This document shows positions 39,741-49,001 of a stretch of DNA of 64,000 bases, one piece after another. Below the pieces are notes generated by a model. That model saw nothing but the letters and a program-made list of their open reading frames with translations. It searched no databases and had not been told where the DNA came from. Position 1 is the first letter of the stretch. The number at the start of each line of letters is the position of its first letter. The position numbers were made by a program, and so were the translations under genes. Source of the stretch: Mixophyes australis. Lineage: Eukaryota; Chordata; Amphibia; Anura; Limnodynastidae. The DNA lies in assembly GCA_036250195.1 (NCBI GenBank), contig JAVHZZ010000001.1, forward strand, positions 393,375,283 through 393,439,282, written 5' to 3'.

Positions 39741-40319
39741 GCCTCTCTCGGACAGGCTCTCGCATGGGCCTCCCCTCTGTGGGAAAGAAATGACCCCTTA
39801 CTGGAAGATAGTACCATGTTTATTTCCACGTTTCGAAGAATCTTTGATGAACCTGGTCGTGTTATCTCTGCAGCTTCCAGTATTCTCCGACTACGCCAAG
39901 GATCTCGGTCTGTAGCTCAGTACATCATCCAATTTCGGATCCTTGCCTCCGAGCTCCAGTGGAACACTGAGGCGCTGATAGCCGCCTTCTGGCAGGGGCT
40001 TGCCGACAAGATCAAAGACGCACTGACCTCACCAGAGTTACCCTCCTCCTTGGATGATTTGATTTCTCTATGCCATCGTGTAGACATGAGGTTTCGTGAG
40101 AGAGATTCCGAAAGAGTAACTTCCTCCAAAGCGCCTGTTCGCTCAGCATCCCAAGTTCGTCATCTTCCACCTCCAGTAGAATCCATGGAGGTAGGACGCT
40201 CTAAACTAACATCTGAAGAGAGGGAGCGACAAGTGAAGAATAGACTCTGTATCTATTGCGCTGACTCTACTCACATGCTGAACTCATGCCCTAGGAAGTC
40301 GGGAAATGCCAGGCCCTAA
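39741..40319 (+). pseudogene. gag: Gypsy copy 1 gag, N-terminally deleted
   Basis: The frame begins in LTR-derived codons and continues as GQALAWASPLWERNDPLL, the capsid region of copy 2, then the CCHC knuckle CIYCADSTHMLNSC (C-x2-C-x4-H-x4-C), ending at taa 40317-40319. It lacks about 120 N-terminal residues compared with copy 2. Confidence 0.85.
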
Positions 40320-40362
40320 CCAGTTCTGGAGAGGTAAGGTTAGGGTCCCTGGAGTCCTCTCC
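40301..40362 (+). promoter_or_regulatory. -1 frameshift site with pseudoknot, gypsy copy 1
   Basis: Slippery heptamer G GGA AAT at 40301-40307, 6-base spacer, stem 1 ccctaacc (40314-40321) with ggttaggg (40338-40345), stem 2 ggagagg (40328-40334) with cctctcc (40356-40362). Same architecture as copy 2, with one compensated pair in stem 1. Confidence 0.85.
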
Positions 40363-43300
40363 AACTTCTATGGATGCTTAAATCTGTGCTTTTGATGTTA
40401 CCGTTTCCTTTGCTACCAAATCCTTTGTGTCCCAAGCACTTATAGATTCTGGACCTGCTGGAAACTTTATCTCTAGTTCTCTAGTGAATCAATGGTCCCT
40501 ACCAGTGATTCCTTTAAAAGCACCTATAGCTGTCACTGCTATCGATGGTTCACGCATAATTAATGGACTTATCACTCAATGTACGGCTCCATTGACCCTT
40601 CAAATCGGAGCTTTACACCAGGAGAAAATTTCCTTGCTGGTCCTTCCTGTTACCACCAGTCCCATTGTACTTGGCCTTCCATGGCTTCAACTTCATTCAC
40701 CTCAGATTGACTGGAACTCTCCTCAAGTCACTTCCTCGGGTCCGGATTGTCATCATAGATGTTTGTCTCAAGTCATTCCTCTCAAAGTAAATAAGTCTTC
40801 CATTACACCATGTCCACCGGGCCTTCCTCCACAGTATGCTTCCTTCTCGGATGTGTTCGATAAGATCCAGTCCGAACGCCTTTCTCCTCATCGGGCGTGG
40901 GATTGTCCGATTGACTTGCAACCTGGCAAGAATCCTCCTAGGGGTTGTGTGTATCCACTTTCGTTACCAGAGACTCAAGCAACATCTGAGTATATCAAGG
41001 AGAACCTCCAGTGAGGATTTATCCGACCTTCCACTTCTCCCGCTGGAGCGGGGTTCTTTTTTGTGAAGAAAAAGGATGGATCATTACGCCCCTGTATAGA
41101 TTATCGTGGTCTCAATGCCATTACCATCAAAAATCGGTACCCTATTCCACCAATTACCGAACTCTTTGATCGCATTAAAGGAGCCTAGATATTCACCAAA
41201 CTTGATCTTCGAAGCGCTTACAACTTAATCCGGATCAAGTCTGGAGACGAATGGAAGACCGCTTTTAATACCAGGGATGGCCATTATGAATATCTAGTTA
41301 TGCCCTTCGGGTTGTGTAACGCCCCCGCTGTCTTCCAGGGTTTTGTGAATGAGATCTTCCGGGACTTGTTATATGTCTGTGTTGTCGTCTATCTGGACGA
41401 CATATTAATCTTTTCTCATGATCTGCCCACTCATCATCAACATGTGGCAGAGGTCCTTTCCAGACTCCGCAGAAACTCCTTATTCTGCAAGTTAGAAAAA
41501 TGTTCCTTTGAATTATCCCAGATTCCATTCTTGGGATACATTGTGTCCGGTGTTGGTCTCAAGATGGATCCTGAAAAGGTGAATGCTGTATTACGTTGGC
41601 CCCAGCCAACTACTCTCAGAGCAATTCAACGTTTTTTAGGTTTTGCAAACTACTACAGACGTTTTATTCAAGTTTTTTTCTTCCATCGCTTCTCCTATAG
41701 TGGCTCTGACCCGGAAGGGAGCGAACACTAACCAATGGTCCGCCGAGGCCCTACAAGCTTTCCAGTTCCTCAAGAAGTCCTTCTCTTCCGCTCCTGTTCT
41801 TCAACAGCCTGACGTGACCCTTCCTTTCTTTTTGGAAGTTGACGCCTCTAATGTTGGCCTAGGGGCCATACTATCTCAAAGGTCGGAGCAACAAAAATTC
41901 TATCCTTGTGCCTTCTACTCTCGAGGTCTTCTACCTGCGGAGAGAATTTACACTATCTGGGACAAGGAGTTGCTGGCAATAAAAGCAGCATTAGAGGAGT
42001 GGAGTGGAGATATCTGCTGGAAGGAGCTCGTCATCCTGTAACTATTTTTACGGATCACAAAAATCTGTTATACTTACACTCAGCCCAATGTTTGAATCCT
42101 CGTCAAGCAAGATGTTCACTTTTCCCGTTTTGAGCTCATCATAACCTTTAAACCAGCTTATAAGAATAGGAAAGCAGACGCATTATCTCGGGCGTTTGAG
42201 GCATCCTCAGACGTTGATGATTGTCCTATAGTAGATCCCAAATGTGTGACTCTGGCCACTTCTTCCACCAAGGTGCTACCATTTGGGAGAACACTCGTGC
42301 CTCCATCTCTTCAGAGAAAAATATTATCGTGGTATCATTCCTCATGCTTTTCTGGACATTCGGGTGAATGCAAGACGTTAGAAGTCCTTTCTTGAAGCTA
42401 CTGGTGGCCCTCTATGAGGAGAGATGTCAAAGAATTTGTGTCCGCGTGTGAGGTGTGTTCCCAGTTTAAGACCCCCCGCAAAACACCGGCGGGATTACTT
42501 CAACCACTACCCATTCCTTCCAAACCTTGGACCCATATTAGTATGGACTTTGTCACCGATCTTCCTCCTAGTAAAAAGTGCAATACCATCTGGGTAGTAG
42601 TGGATAGATTTTCGAAAATGGCACATTTTGTTCCTTTGACCGGTTTACCTTCCTCATCTACTCTGGCTGATCATTTTATCAAGGAGATCTTCCGAATTCA
42701 TGGATGTCCATCTGAGATTGTTTCGGATAGAGGAGTGCAATTCGTCTCCAGATTCTGGCGAGCCCTTTGCAAGACCTTGGGTATCCGATTGTCACTATCA
42801 TCCTTCTACCATCCTCAATCAAATGGACAGACCGAGAGAGTCAACCAAGATCTCGAGACTTTCATATGGATGTTCTCTTCAGCCAACCAAGACAACTGGG
42901 TAGATTTACTTCCATGGGCTGAATTCGCCCATAACAACATGTATCACGAATCATCTTCAAAAAGCCCATTCTTTGTGGTATACGGTCACCATCCGTCTTT
43001 CCCAGAATTTCCTGCCCTCCCTCCCACCCAAGTTCCTGCAGTGGAGAGTGTTTGTCAGAGCTTCAAAAATATATGGTCTCAGGTTAAATCCTGCCTGAAG
43101 AAAACATCTGCCAGATACAAGTATTTTGCTGATAAAAAGAGGCGAGCTATTCCACCACTTAAAATTGGAGACCGCGTATGGCTTTCTACCAAAAATATTC
43201 ACTTGAAGGTTCCGTCCATGAAGTTTGCTCCCCGTTTCATTGGTCAATATAAAATCACTCAGGTGATAAATCCGGTGTGCTTCAAACTACTATTACCTAA

Positions 43301-43718
43301 GAACCTTCGTATCTCCAACGCCTTCCATGTGTCATTACTCAAGCCTCTTATCATCAACCGTTTCTCTGTTCCTCCTTCAGCACCTCGGCCAGTACAAGTT
43401 CATCAAGAGGAGGAGTTTGAGATTACTCATATTTTAGATGCTAAAATTTCGCGAGGAGTTCTTCGCTTCCTCGTGCATTGGAAGGGCTTTGGCCCAGAAG
43501 AGCGTTCTTGGATCCGCGCAGATGATCTCAACGCTCCAGCTCTTTTAAAAAGATTCTACTCCAAGTATCGGGGCAAACCCGGCTCCAAGTGTTCTGTGCC
43601 CACCTTTAAAAGGGGGGGTACTGTCACTCACCGGACCGTGAGTGCCTCTGCGCTGGTGCGTGGTTCCCTAGCCTTCCTGCCGGCACCTGTCCTGAGCCGC
43701 GGTCGTCCGCCATCTTGA
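40320..43718 (+). pseudogene. pol: Gypsy copy 1 pol, multiple lesions
   Basis: Order as in copy 2: aspartic protease (LIDSGPAGNFI; the Ala of DSGA is Pro here), RT with YLDDILIFS, RNase H ([16 protein letters not shown]), integrase (SDRGVQFVSRFW, NGQTERVNQD) and a C-terminal chromodomain (FLVHWKGFGPEERSWI). Two stop codons and at least three frameshifts interrupt it. The integrase-chromodomain segment 42414-43718 remains open. Confidence 0.9.
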
Positions 43719-45026
43719 TGCACTGCGCATGCGCAGCATCCAAGAACTTATGACCTTTGCTTTTAATCTTATTGGAGGATCAGGCACCTCTCCCTATTTA
43801 AGGCACCTGTGCTCATTACCTCGTTGCCTGATCTTGAGTCTCATTCCCTGTGAGTCTCTGAAGGTGTCTCCTATGTTCTGCTAGTGCCTTCAGTTTCCTG
43901 CTGATTACCTGCTCTACTCATCGGTGGTTTCCATACCCGCTAATACTCCTGTGTCCTGCTCGTGTCTCCAGCTTCCTGCTGATTACCTGCTCTACTCATC
44001 GGTGGATCCCTTACCCACTACCTACTCCTGTATCCTGCTCGTGTCCTCAGTTGTCTGCTGGATCACCTGCTCCGCTCATCAGCGGTTCTCATACCCGCTA
44101 CTGACTCCTGCATCCTGCTCGTGTTCTCAGCTGCCTGTTGGATTATCGACTCTGCTCACCTGCAGCTCCCATACCCGCTACAGTCGTTCAACGCTCCTGC
44201 TGTGTCTTCATATTCTCGTGGACAAGCTTCTCTACTCATCAGCGGTATGCTCACTCGTTATTGACTATCCACTGTTACTTTGCATATCCGCTTAGGACAA
44301 GCTCCTCTTCTAAACAGCGGTATCCATACCCGCTATAGACTTTGGCTGATACTCTGCCTATCCGCTTGATACAAGCCTCTCTACTGAGCAGCGGTATACA
44401 TATCACCATAGACTATTAGCGATAACGCTGCCTACCCATTTGGAGAGGTTCCTCTGTGCTCTCATTGTCCTCATTCAGTTTTTGACTCTTTCCCTGTATT
44501 CACTTATCAGCACCAGTATAAGTCCTCACTTACTAGCAGTGGTACAACTTGCTGTATGCAGACCACTGACTACCAGCTACCTACCTGCACCTGGACAAGT
44601 ATTCTCATCACAGCAGTGGTACAACTTGCTGTACGCAGACCACTGACTACCCGCTACCTACCTGCACCTGGACAAGTCTTCTCATCACAGCAGTGGTACA
44701 ACTTGCTGTACGCAGACCACTGACTACCCGTTACCTTCCTTCACCTGTGCACGTCCACTCTGGTCTCCGTGGTTAAACCTGCCTTTCCATTATAGCTTCA
44801 AGTCGCTGACTCATCTACCTATATAGCTGCAAGTCGCTGACTCATCTACCTATATCGCTGCAAGTCACTGACTATTCATCTGCTTCATTGGCATCCTCAC
44901 TCCATCTGCTGTTATATACGTTCAACTATTCACCCTACTGCCAGAGGACCGCTGTGCAAACTCCGCCCCTCTGGTAAGCAAAGTCATCTGGTGAAATCCT
45001 GGGCAGAACTCCTAGTGCCCATGACA
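43622..45026 (+). repeat. 3' LTR of gypsy copy 1
   Basis: 1405 bp, starts tgtcactcaccgg after the purine tract aaaaggggggg and ends gcccatgaca. It contains repeated modules (cat.agcggt..., and three copies of agtggtacaacttgctgta...agaccactga at about 44538, 44614 and 44692), as in the LTR of copy 2. Confidence 0.9.
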
Positions 45027-45995
45027 GTCAGTATATATATTGGCTGATTTACCCTCTGCCTACTCACACTCTCTCCTTAATGCTATTAGTTCCGCCACGT
45101 GGGCTGAGTGAGGTGGGCCAAGGGGTTCAGCTTCTACCACATTCTGATCATCTACCACAGTGTAACGAGTACATAGCTCTCCCGTCCCTGTCGGTCTATG
45201 ACAACTCCCGTCTGTATAAAACGTAAAGTAAAGTAAAGGTCTGGTTCAGGTGTTCCATACAATCATGCGTGTCAGTACTCTTGCCTAACTCATCATCAAC
45301 CAGGGTCTCCTCACCTCCCACCCTTTGTGTCTCTAGAGACACATATGGAAGGTATGTAGCTGGATTTAAGGTGCTACATCGTTTGATGGTGATGTTTGAG
45401 GGTGCCATCAGGGCTAGTTCCCACTTTGTGAATCTAGCTGAAGAAACATGTCTGGTTTGGGCTGAATTTAACAGAGCTGATACAGCATGGGGCGTATAGA
45501 CAGTTGAATTATGTCCTAATACTACATCCTCGCTCTTACTTACCAGAAGAGCCGTTGCTGCTACACTTCTGAGACATGTTGGGAGTGATCTAGCCACAGT
45601 GTCCAATTGTGCACTGTAGTATGCTACCGGTCTGCTAGCATCACCATGTTTCTGTGTGAGGACACCTGCTGCACAACCATCAGCTTCCGTACAGTATAGC
45701 TCAAAAGGTTTTTCATAATTGGGTATTCCCAATGCAGGTGCTCTGGTCAGACTATCTTTAAGATTAAAGAACGCTTACTCTGACTCTTCTGTGTGTATGA
45801 CACGTTCTGGTTTCGAGGTAGAGACTAGTTCCTGCAATGGTAATGCCAGAATAGAAAAACCTGGGATCCAGGATCTACAGTATCCACACATCCCCAGGAA
45901 AGTACGAATCTGCTTCTGGCTCTGCGGCAGAGTCATGTGTTGTATAGCCTCAATCCTGTCGGTTGTCAGGTGTCTTAGCCTCTTGGTGAGGCAGT
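45027..45995 (-). pseudogene. pol: Retroviral RT connection and RNase H start
   Basis: - strand pol between the two gypsy insertions. 45995-45733 carries an 'IRTFLGMCGYCRSWIPGF' block with an in-frame stop near 45775. 45732-45196 is open (ELYCTEADGCAAGVLTQKHG, RPVAYYSAQLD). 45195-45027 carries the first RNase H Asp (FYTDGSC) and Glu (HVAELIAL) and stops at the junction with gypsy copy 1. This matches gammaretroviral order. Confidence 0.85.
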
Positions 45996-46000
45996 GTCCT
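45996..46000. repeat. Left 5-bp target duplication of gypsy copy 2
   Basis: gtcct, repeated at 54281-54285. A 5-bp duplication is the normal Metaviridae length. Confidence 0.9.
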
Positions 46001-46128
46001 TGTCACTCACCGGACCGTGAGTGCCTCTTCCCGGACATTTAGGAACCGTGGCCGTCCTCCATCCTGAGGGTCTGCGCATGCGCAGCCCTTTCCTATACTT
46101 CAGTGTATGTCCCTTTAACTCAATTGGC

Positions 46129-46187
46129 AGATCAGGCAACACTCCCTATATTAAGCACCTGTGGTCAACACCACGTTGCCTGATCTT
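46129..46187 (+). promoter_or_regulatory. Core promoter of gypsy copy 2 inside an inverted repeat
   Basis: TATA-like ctatatta (46146-46153) is followed 31 bases after its TATA start by gcctgatctt (46178-46187), the proposed transcript 5' end. The TATA is flanked by a perfect 12-bp inverted repeat: agatcaggcaac (46129-46140) and gttgcctgatct (46175-46186). The same spacing occurs in copy 1 (tatttaag at 39290, same 31-base distance). The start site is inferred. Confidence 0.65.
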
Positions 46188-46357
46188 GGAGTCTCATTCC
46201 CCATGAGTCTCTGAAGGTGTTCCTGTATTCCTCGTGTGTTCAGCGCTGCTGATTCCTGTGGTTTCCAAACCACTTCTATCTCTGTGGTTTCCAAACCACT
46301 TCTACTACTGTGGTTCCCATACCACTTCTACCATCAACTGTATCATCGTGACTGTTT

Positions 46358-46790
46358 GCTGATTCCTATCCGCTGCCTCCGTGCACTACAGTCTTCTAAA
46401 CCACTTCAACGCTATTACATATCATTGTGACTGTTTGCTGATTCCTATCCGCTGCCTCCGTGCTCTACAGTCTTCTAAACCACTTCAACGCTATTATATA
46501 TCATTGTGACTGTTTGCTGATTCCTATCCGCTGCCTCCGTGCACTCCAGCCTTTACTTCACTTCCACTCACCTGTTCATCATCAAGTCCGTGAGCTGATT
46601 CCTATCCGCTGCCTCCGTGCACTACAGTCTCCAGCTTGCAACTCGCCTGTGTTCATCATCGTGACTGTTAGCTGATTCCTATCCGCTGCCTCCGTGCACT
46701 ACAGTCTCCAGCTTGCAACTCGCCTGTGTTCATCATCGTGACTGTTAGCTGATTCCTATCCGCTGCCCCTGTGCATTGCCGTCTCATCTC
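46358..46790 (+). repeat. 78-bp tandem array in LTR
   Basis: Six units opening gctgattcctatccgctgcc at 46358, 46437, 46516, 46594, 46671 and 46748 (steps of 77-79 bp). Each is followed by tccgtgcactacagtc-like text. An identical array lies in the 3' LTR (+6268). Confidence 0.9.
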
Positions 46791-47537
46791 AGCTCTCCTG
46801 TGTTTCCTCGAGACTGCTGCTCTCATTGCCATCAGCTACACTTCGTGATCAACAGCTCCTGGTCTACTCTGCTCTCCCGTGTTCCATCGCTGTTGGTACC
46901 TGTTGGTTGCCACTGGTTACCTCCGTGTGCCCGCAGAGTCCTGCTGCTGCTGTCAGCGCTATCGTCCATCTCCTGCTGATCCGCTCTCCACGCCTTCACG
47001 TGTCCCGCTGGTCTCTACCCTCCTGTCAGCATTGGATTCGTATCTCATCAACTACTCCTCTGCTGGATCATCTCCATTCTCCTGGGTCCTCTATGAGTCC
47101 AGTTCCACGTGTTACTGATTCCTGTGGATTCGTGTCCCTGTTGGTCTACTTACCTGTGCGCTGCACCTACTAGACCGCTGCCTCATCCATCCAGGGACTT
47201 CTCATCCAGTCGGCCTCCTGCCGCTCAGGTATCGCTGCACTCCTATCTGACTGCCTGCTTCTGAACCACGGTATGCATACTTCTCATTGACTGTGCTGGT
47301 GTATTGCATATCTTGCTGGACTGTGTTGGTTCTCCTCTGGAGTCTGCTATCCGCTGAGTCTATTGCCATCATTGACTGTGTTATCTTGTGCTGGACTACT
47401 TCAAGAGACTTTCTATATTTGCAGACCTGTTCAGTCATTTATATATATATTGTGCATATTACTGTGGATCGTGTATAAGGTGTCGGTGTATATCCTGTGT
47501 TGCAGTCTCTCTCCGTGCACCTCCTCACATATATATT

Positions 47538-47797
47538 CAGTGGTACAACTTGCTGATGACAGACCACTGATCCCTGTTTCCTGTATCACCTGTTCCAGTA
47601 TCCTCTCACATAGCAGTGGTACAACTTGCTACCGCAGACCACTGACTACCCGGATACCTCCACTTGGATTCCATTCCTTCACTCAGACAGCGGTACAACT
47701 TGCTATCCGCAGACCGCTGACTCTCATCACCTCCTTGTCTCTGTTGGACATTCCTCCTCACTATAGCAGTGGTACAACTTGCTATCGCAGACCACTG
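47538..47797 (+). repeat. Array of four hairpin units in LTR
   Basis: Each unit is cagtggtacaacttgct..cagaccactg: stem cagtggt/accactg with a conserved loop. Stems at 47538-47544/47563-47569, 47614-47620/47638-47644, 47688-47694/47713-47719 and 47767-47773/47791-47797. The third unit has cagcggt paired with accgctg, a compensated change. Confidence 0.85.
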
Positions 47798-48014
47798 ACT
47801 ACCTTCACGTGCCCTTGTCCATACAGTTCCTCGTGTATTATTACCTCCATATTACCAGTGCTGCTAGTCATAGACTTTCCTGAGCATCTCATCATCTATC
47901 ATTTCCTGTTCCGTGATCACCCAGCTACCAGAGTACCCTATTACCATCTACATTGCTCTGGTAAGCCTACCACCTGGTGATCCCTGGGTAAAGACTCCTA
48001 GTGCCCGTGACAGT

Positions 48015-48024
48015 AAGATCAGGC
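48015..48024 (+). promoter_or_regulatory. Self-priming type primer-binding site, gypsy copy 2
   Basis: aagatcaggc, two bases after the 5' LTR, is the exact reverse complement of gcctgatctt at 46178-46187, the predicted 5' end of the element's RNA; one G-U pair extends it. No TGG-type tRNA complement follows the LTR. Tf1 and related Sushi-group elements are known to prime with their own 5' end in this way. Confidence 0.75.
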
Positions 48025-48025
48025 C

Positions 48026-48958
48026 ATGACAGACCCAGATACGGAACCTACCGCCAAAGAGATGCTGCAGCATCTGGTCAGCCGTGTGGAGCAACAGGAT
48101 GCCCGCCAACAGCTGTTACTTCAGTGTTATCAGTCATTAACCTCCCAAGGAACATCTGGACAGACTGTGACAGCTACTACTGAGGCTCCTGTGCTTTCCT
48201 CCGTTTCCCCAGTGCCATCCCAGGTGTCTACAGCTTCCACGCTTCACCTGCCTACTCCGTCAAAGTACGATGGAGACCCCAAAACTTGTAGGGGTTTCCT
48301 TAACCAATGTTCAGTCCATTTTGAGCTCCAACCTCAAAATTTTTCTACCCATCGTTCCAGAGTGGCCTATCTTATCTCTTTGTTTTCAGGACAAGCCCTG
48401 GCTTGGGCCTCCCCTCTGTGGGAAAGAAACGATCCAATATTACAAGATAGTGCCAAATTCATTTCTACATTCCGAAGTGTGTTCGATGAACCAGGTCGTG
48501 TGACCTCCGCTGCTTCCAGCATCCTCCGTCTGCGACAAGGATCTCATACAGTAGGCCAGTACGTCATTCAATTTAGGATCTTAGCCTCTGAACTTCAGTG
48601 GAACACTGAAGCCCTAGTTGCCGCCTTCTGGCAGGGGCTCTCCGATAAAATTAAAGATGCACTGACTACTCAGGAGCTTCCTTCGTCACTTGAAGATTTG
48701 ATCTCTCTATGCCATCGTGTTGATATGAGATTTCGTGAAAGAGAGGCTGAGAAAACGACTTCGGCTAAAGCACCTCTTCGTTCTAACCCTCAATTTCGTC
48801 CAGTGTCTCCCTCTGTGATTCCCATGGAGATAGGACGTTCCAAATTATCTTCTGAGGAGAGAAAACGAAGAGTAAAGAATAGACTCTGTATCTATTGTGC
48901 TGATTCCACTCATGTCCTCAGCTCCTGCCCTAAGAGATCGGGAAATGCCAGGCCCTAA
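48026..48958 (+). CDS. gag: Gag of gypsy copy 2
   Basis: 310-codon frame starting ATG at 48026, 14 bases after the LTR. The N-terminal part is predicted helical (residues 8-35), then a Ser/Thr/Pro-rich linker, then the capsid core with SRVAYLISLFSGQALAWASP and FDEPGRVTSAASSILRLRQG, the retrotransposon-Gag type region also found in the domesticated PEG10/RTL genes. The C-terminus has one CCHC knuckle, CIYCADSTHVLSSC. The stop taa (48956-48958) follows the slippery site by 9 bases. Gag forms the particle and binds element RNA. No stop or shift. Confidence 0.93.
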   Translation: MTDPDTEPTAKEMLQHLVSRVEQQDARQQLLLQCYQSLTSQGTSGQTVTATTEAPVLSSVSPVPSQVSTASTLHLPTPSKYDGDPKTCRGFLNQCSVHFELQPQNFSTHRSRVAYLISLFSGQALAWASPLWERNDPILQDSAKFISTFRSVFDEPGRVTSAASSILRLRQGSHTVGQYVIQFRILASELQWNTEALVAAFWQGLSDKIKDALTTQELPSSLEDLISLCHRVDMRFREREAEKTTSAKAPLRSNPQFRPVSPSVIPMEIGRSKLSSEERKRRVKNRLCIYCADSTHVLSSCPKRSGNARP

Positions 48959-49001
48959 CTAGTTCTGGAGAGGTGAAGTTAGGGTCCCTGGAGTCCTCTC
49001 C
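48940..49001 (+). promoter_or_regulatory. -1 ribosomal frameshift signal (slippery site + H-type pseudoknot)
   Basis: Heptamer G GGA AAT at 48940-48946 in gag phase, 6-base spacer gccagg, stem 1 ccctaact (48953-48960) with agttaggg (48977-48984), extendable by a G-U and a G-C pair. Stem 2 is ggagagg (48967-48973) with cctctcc (48995-49001). The pol frame is open from 48934 and lies in -1 relative to gag, so a shift here makes Gag-Pol. Sushi-ichi and PEG10 use a comparable GGGAAAC signal. Confidence 0.88.

Larger units (their letters stand above)
39121..45026 (+). mobile_element. Sushi-type chromovirus (gypsy) copy 1, defective
   Basis: A chromodomain gypsy element related to, but clearly diverged from, copy 2. 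The 5' LTR is only partly retained (39121-39740): it lacks about 115 bp of a tandem unit and breaks off into mid-gag at about 39741. A deletion therefore removed the LTR end, the primer site and the gag N-terminus. The 3' LTR is complete (43622-45026, 1405 bp). Pol carries in-frame stops at 41012-41014 (tga) and 41186-41188 (tag), a one-base insertion in a T-run near 41670 and further shifts at about 42000 and 42390. It sits in the retroviral RNase H. The right flank is gtcag and the left flank reads gtca, so the 5-bp duplication is only partly readable. Confidence 0.9.
46001..48012 (+). repeat. 5' LTR of gypsy copy 2
   Basis: Starts tgtcactcaccgg, ends gtgcccgtgaca. If transcription starts at 46178 (see promoter), U3 is about 177 bp and R+U5 about 1.83 kb, which is lopsided. 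It contains six tandem units of about 78 bp (46358-46770) and four hairpin units of about 75 bp (47538-47797). I saw no AATAAA in it. Confidence 0.95.

Noticed and set aside
47363..47980. 205-codon frame in the gypsy 5' LTR, repeated at 53631-54248
   Set aside because: It exists twice because the LTR exists twice. Content is Cys/Leu/Ser from a C/T-rich array, and its stop-free length is not maintained in copy 1.
48013..48030. tRNA-type primer site after the gypsy 5' LTR
   Set aside because: The sequence gtaagatcaggccatgac has no TGG start and no match to a tRNA 3' end that I can recall, whereas ten bases match the element's own RNA start.
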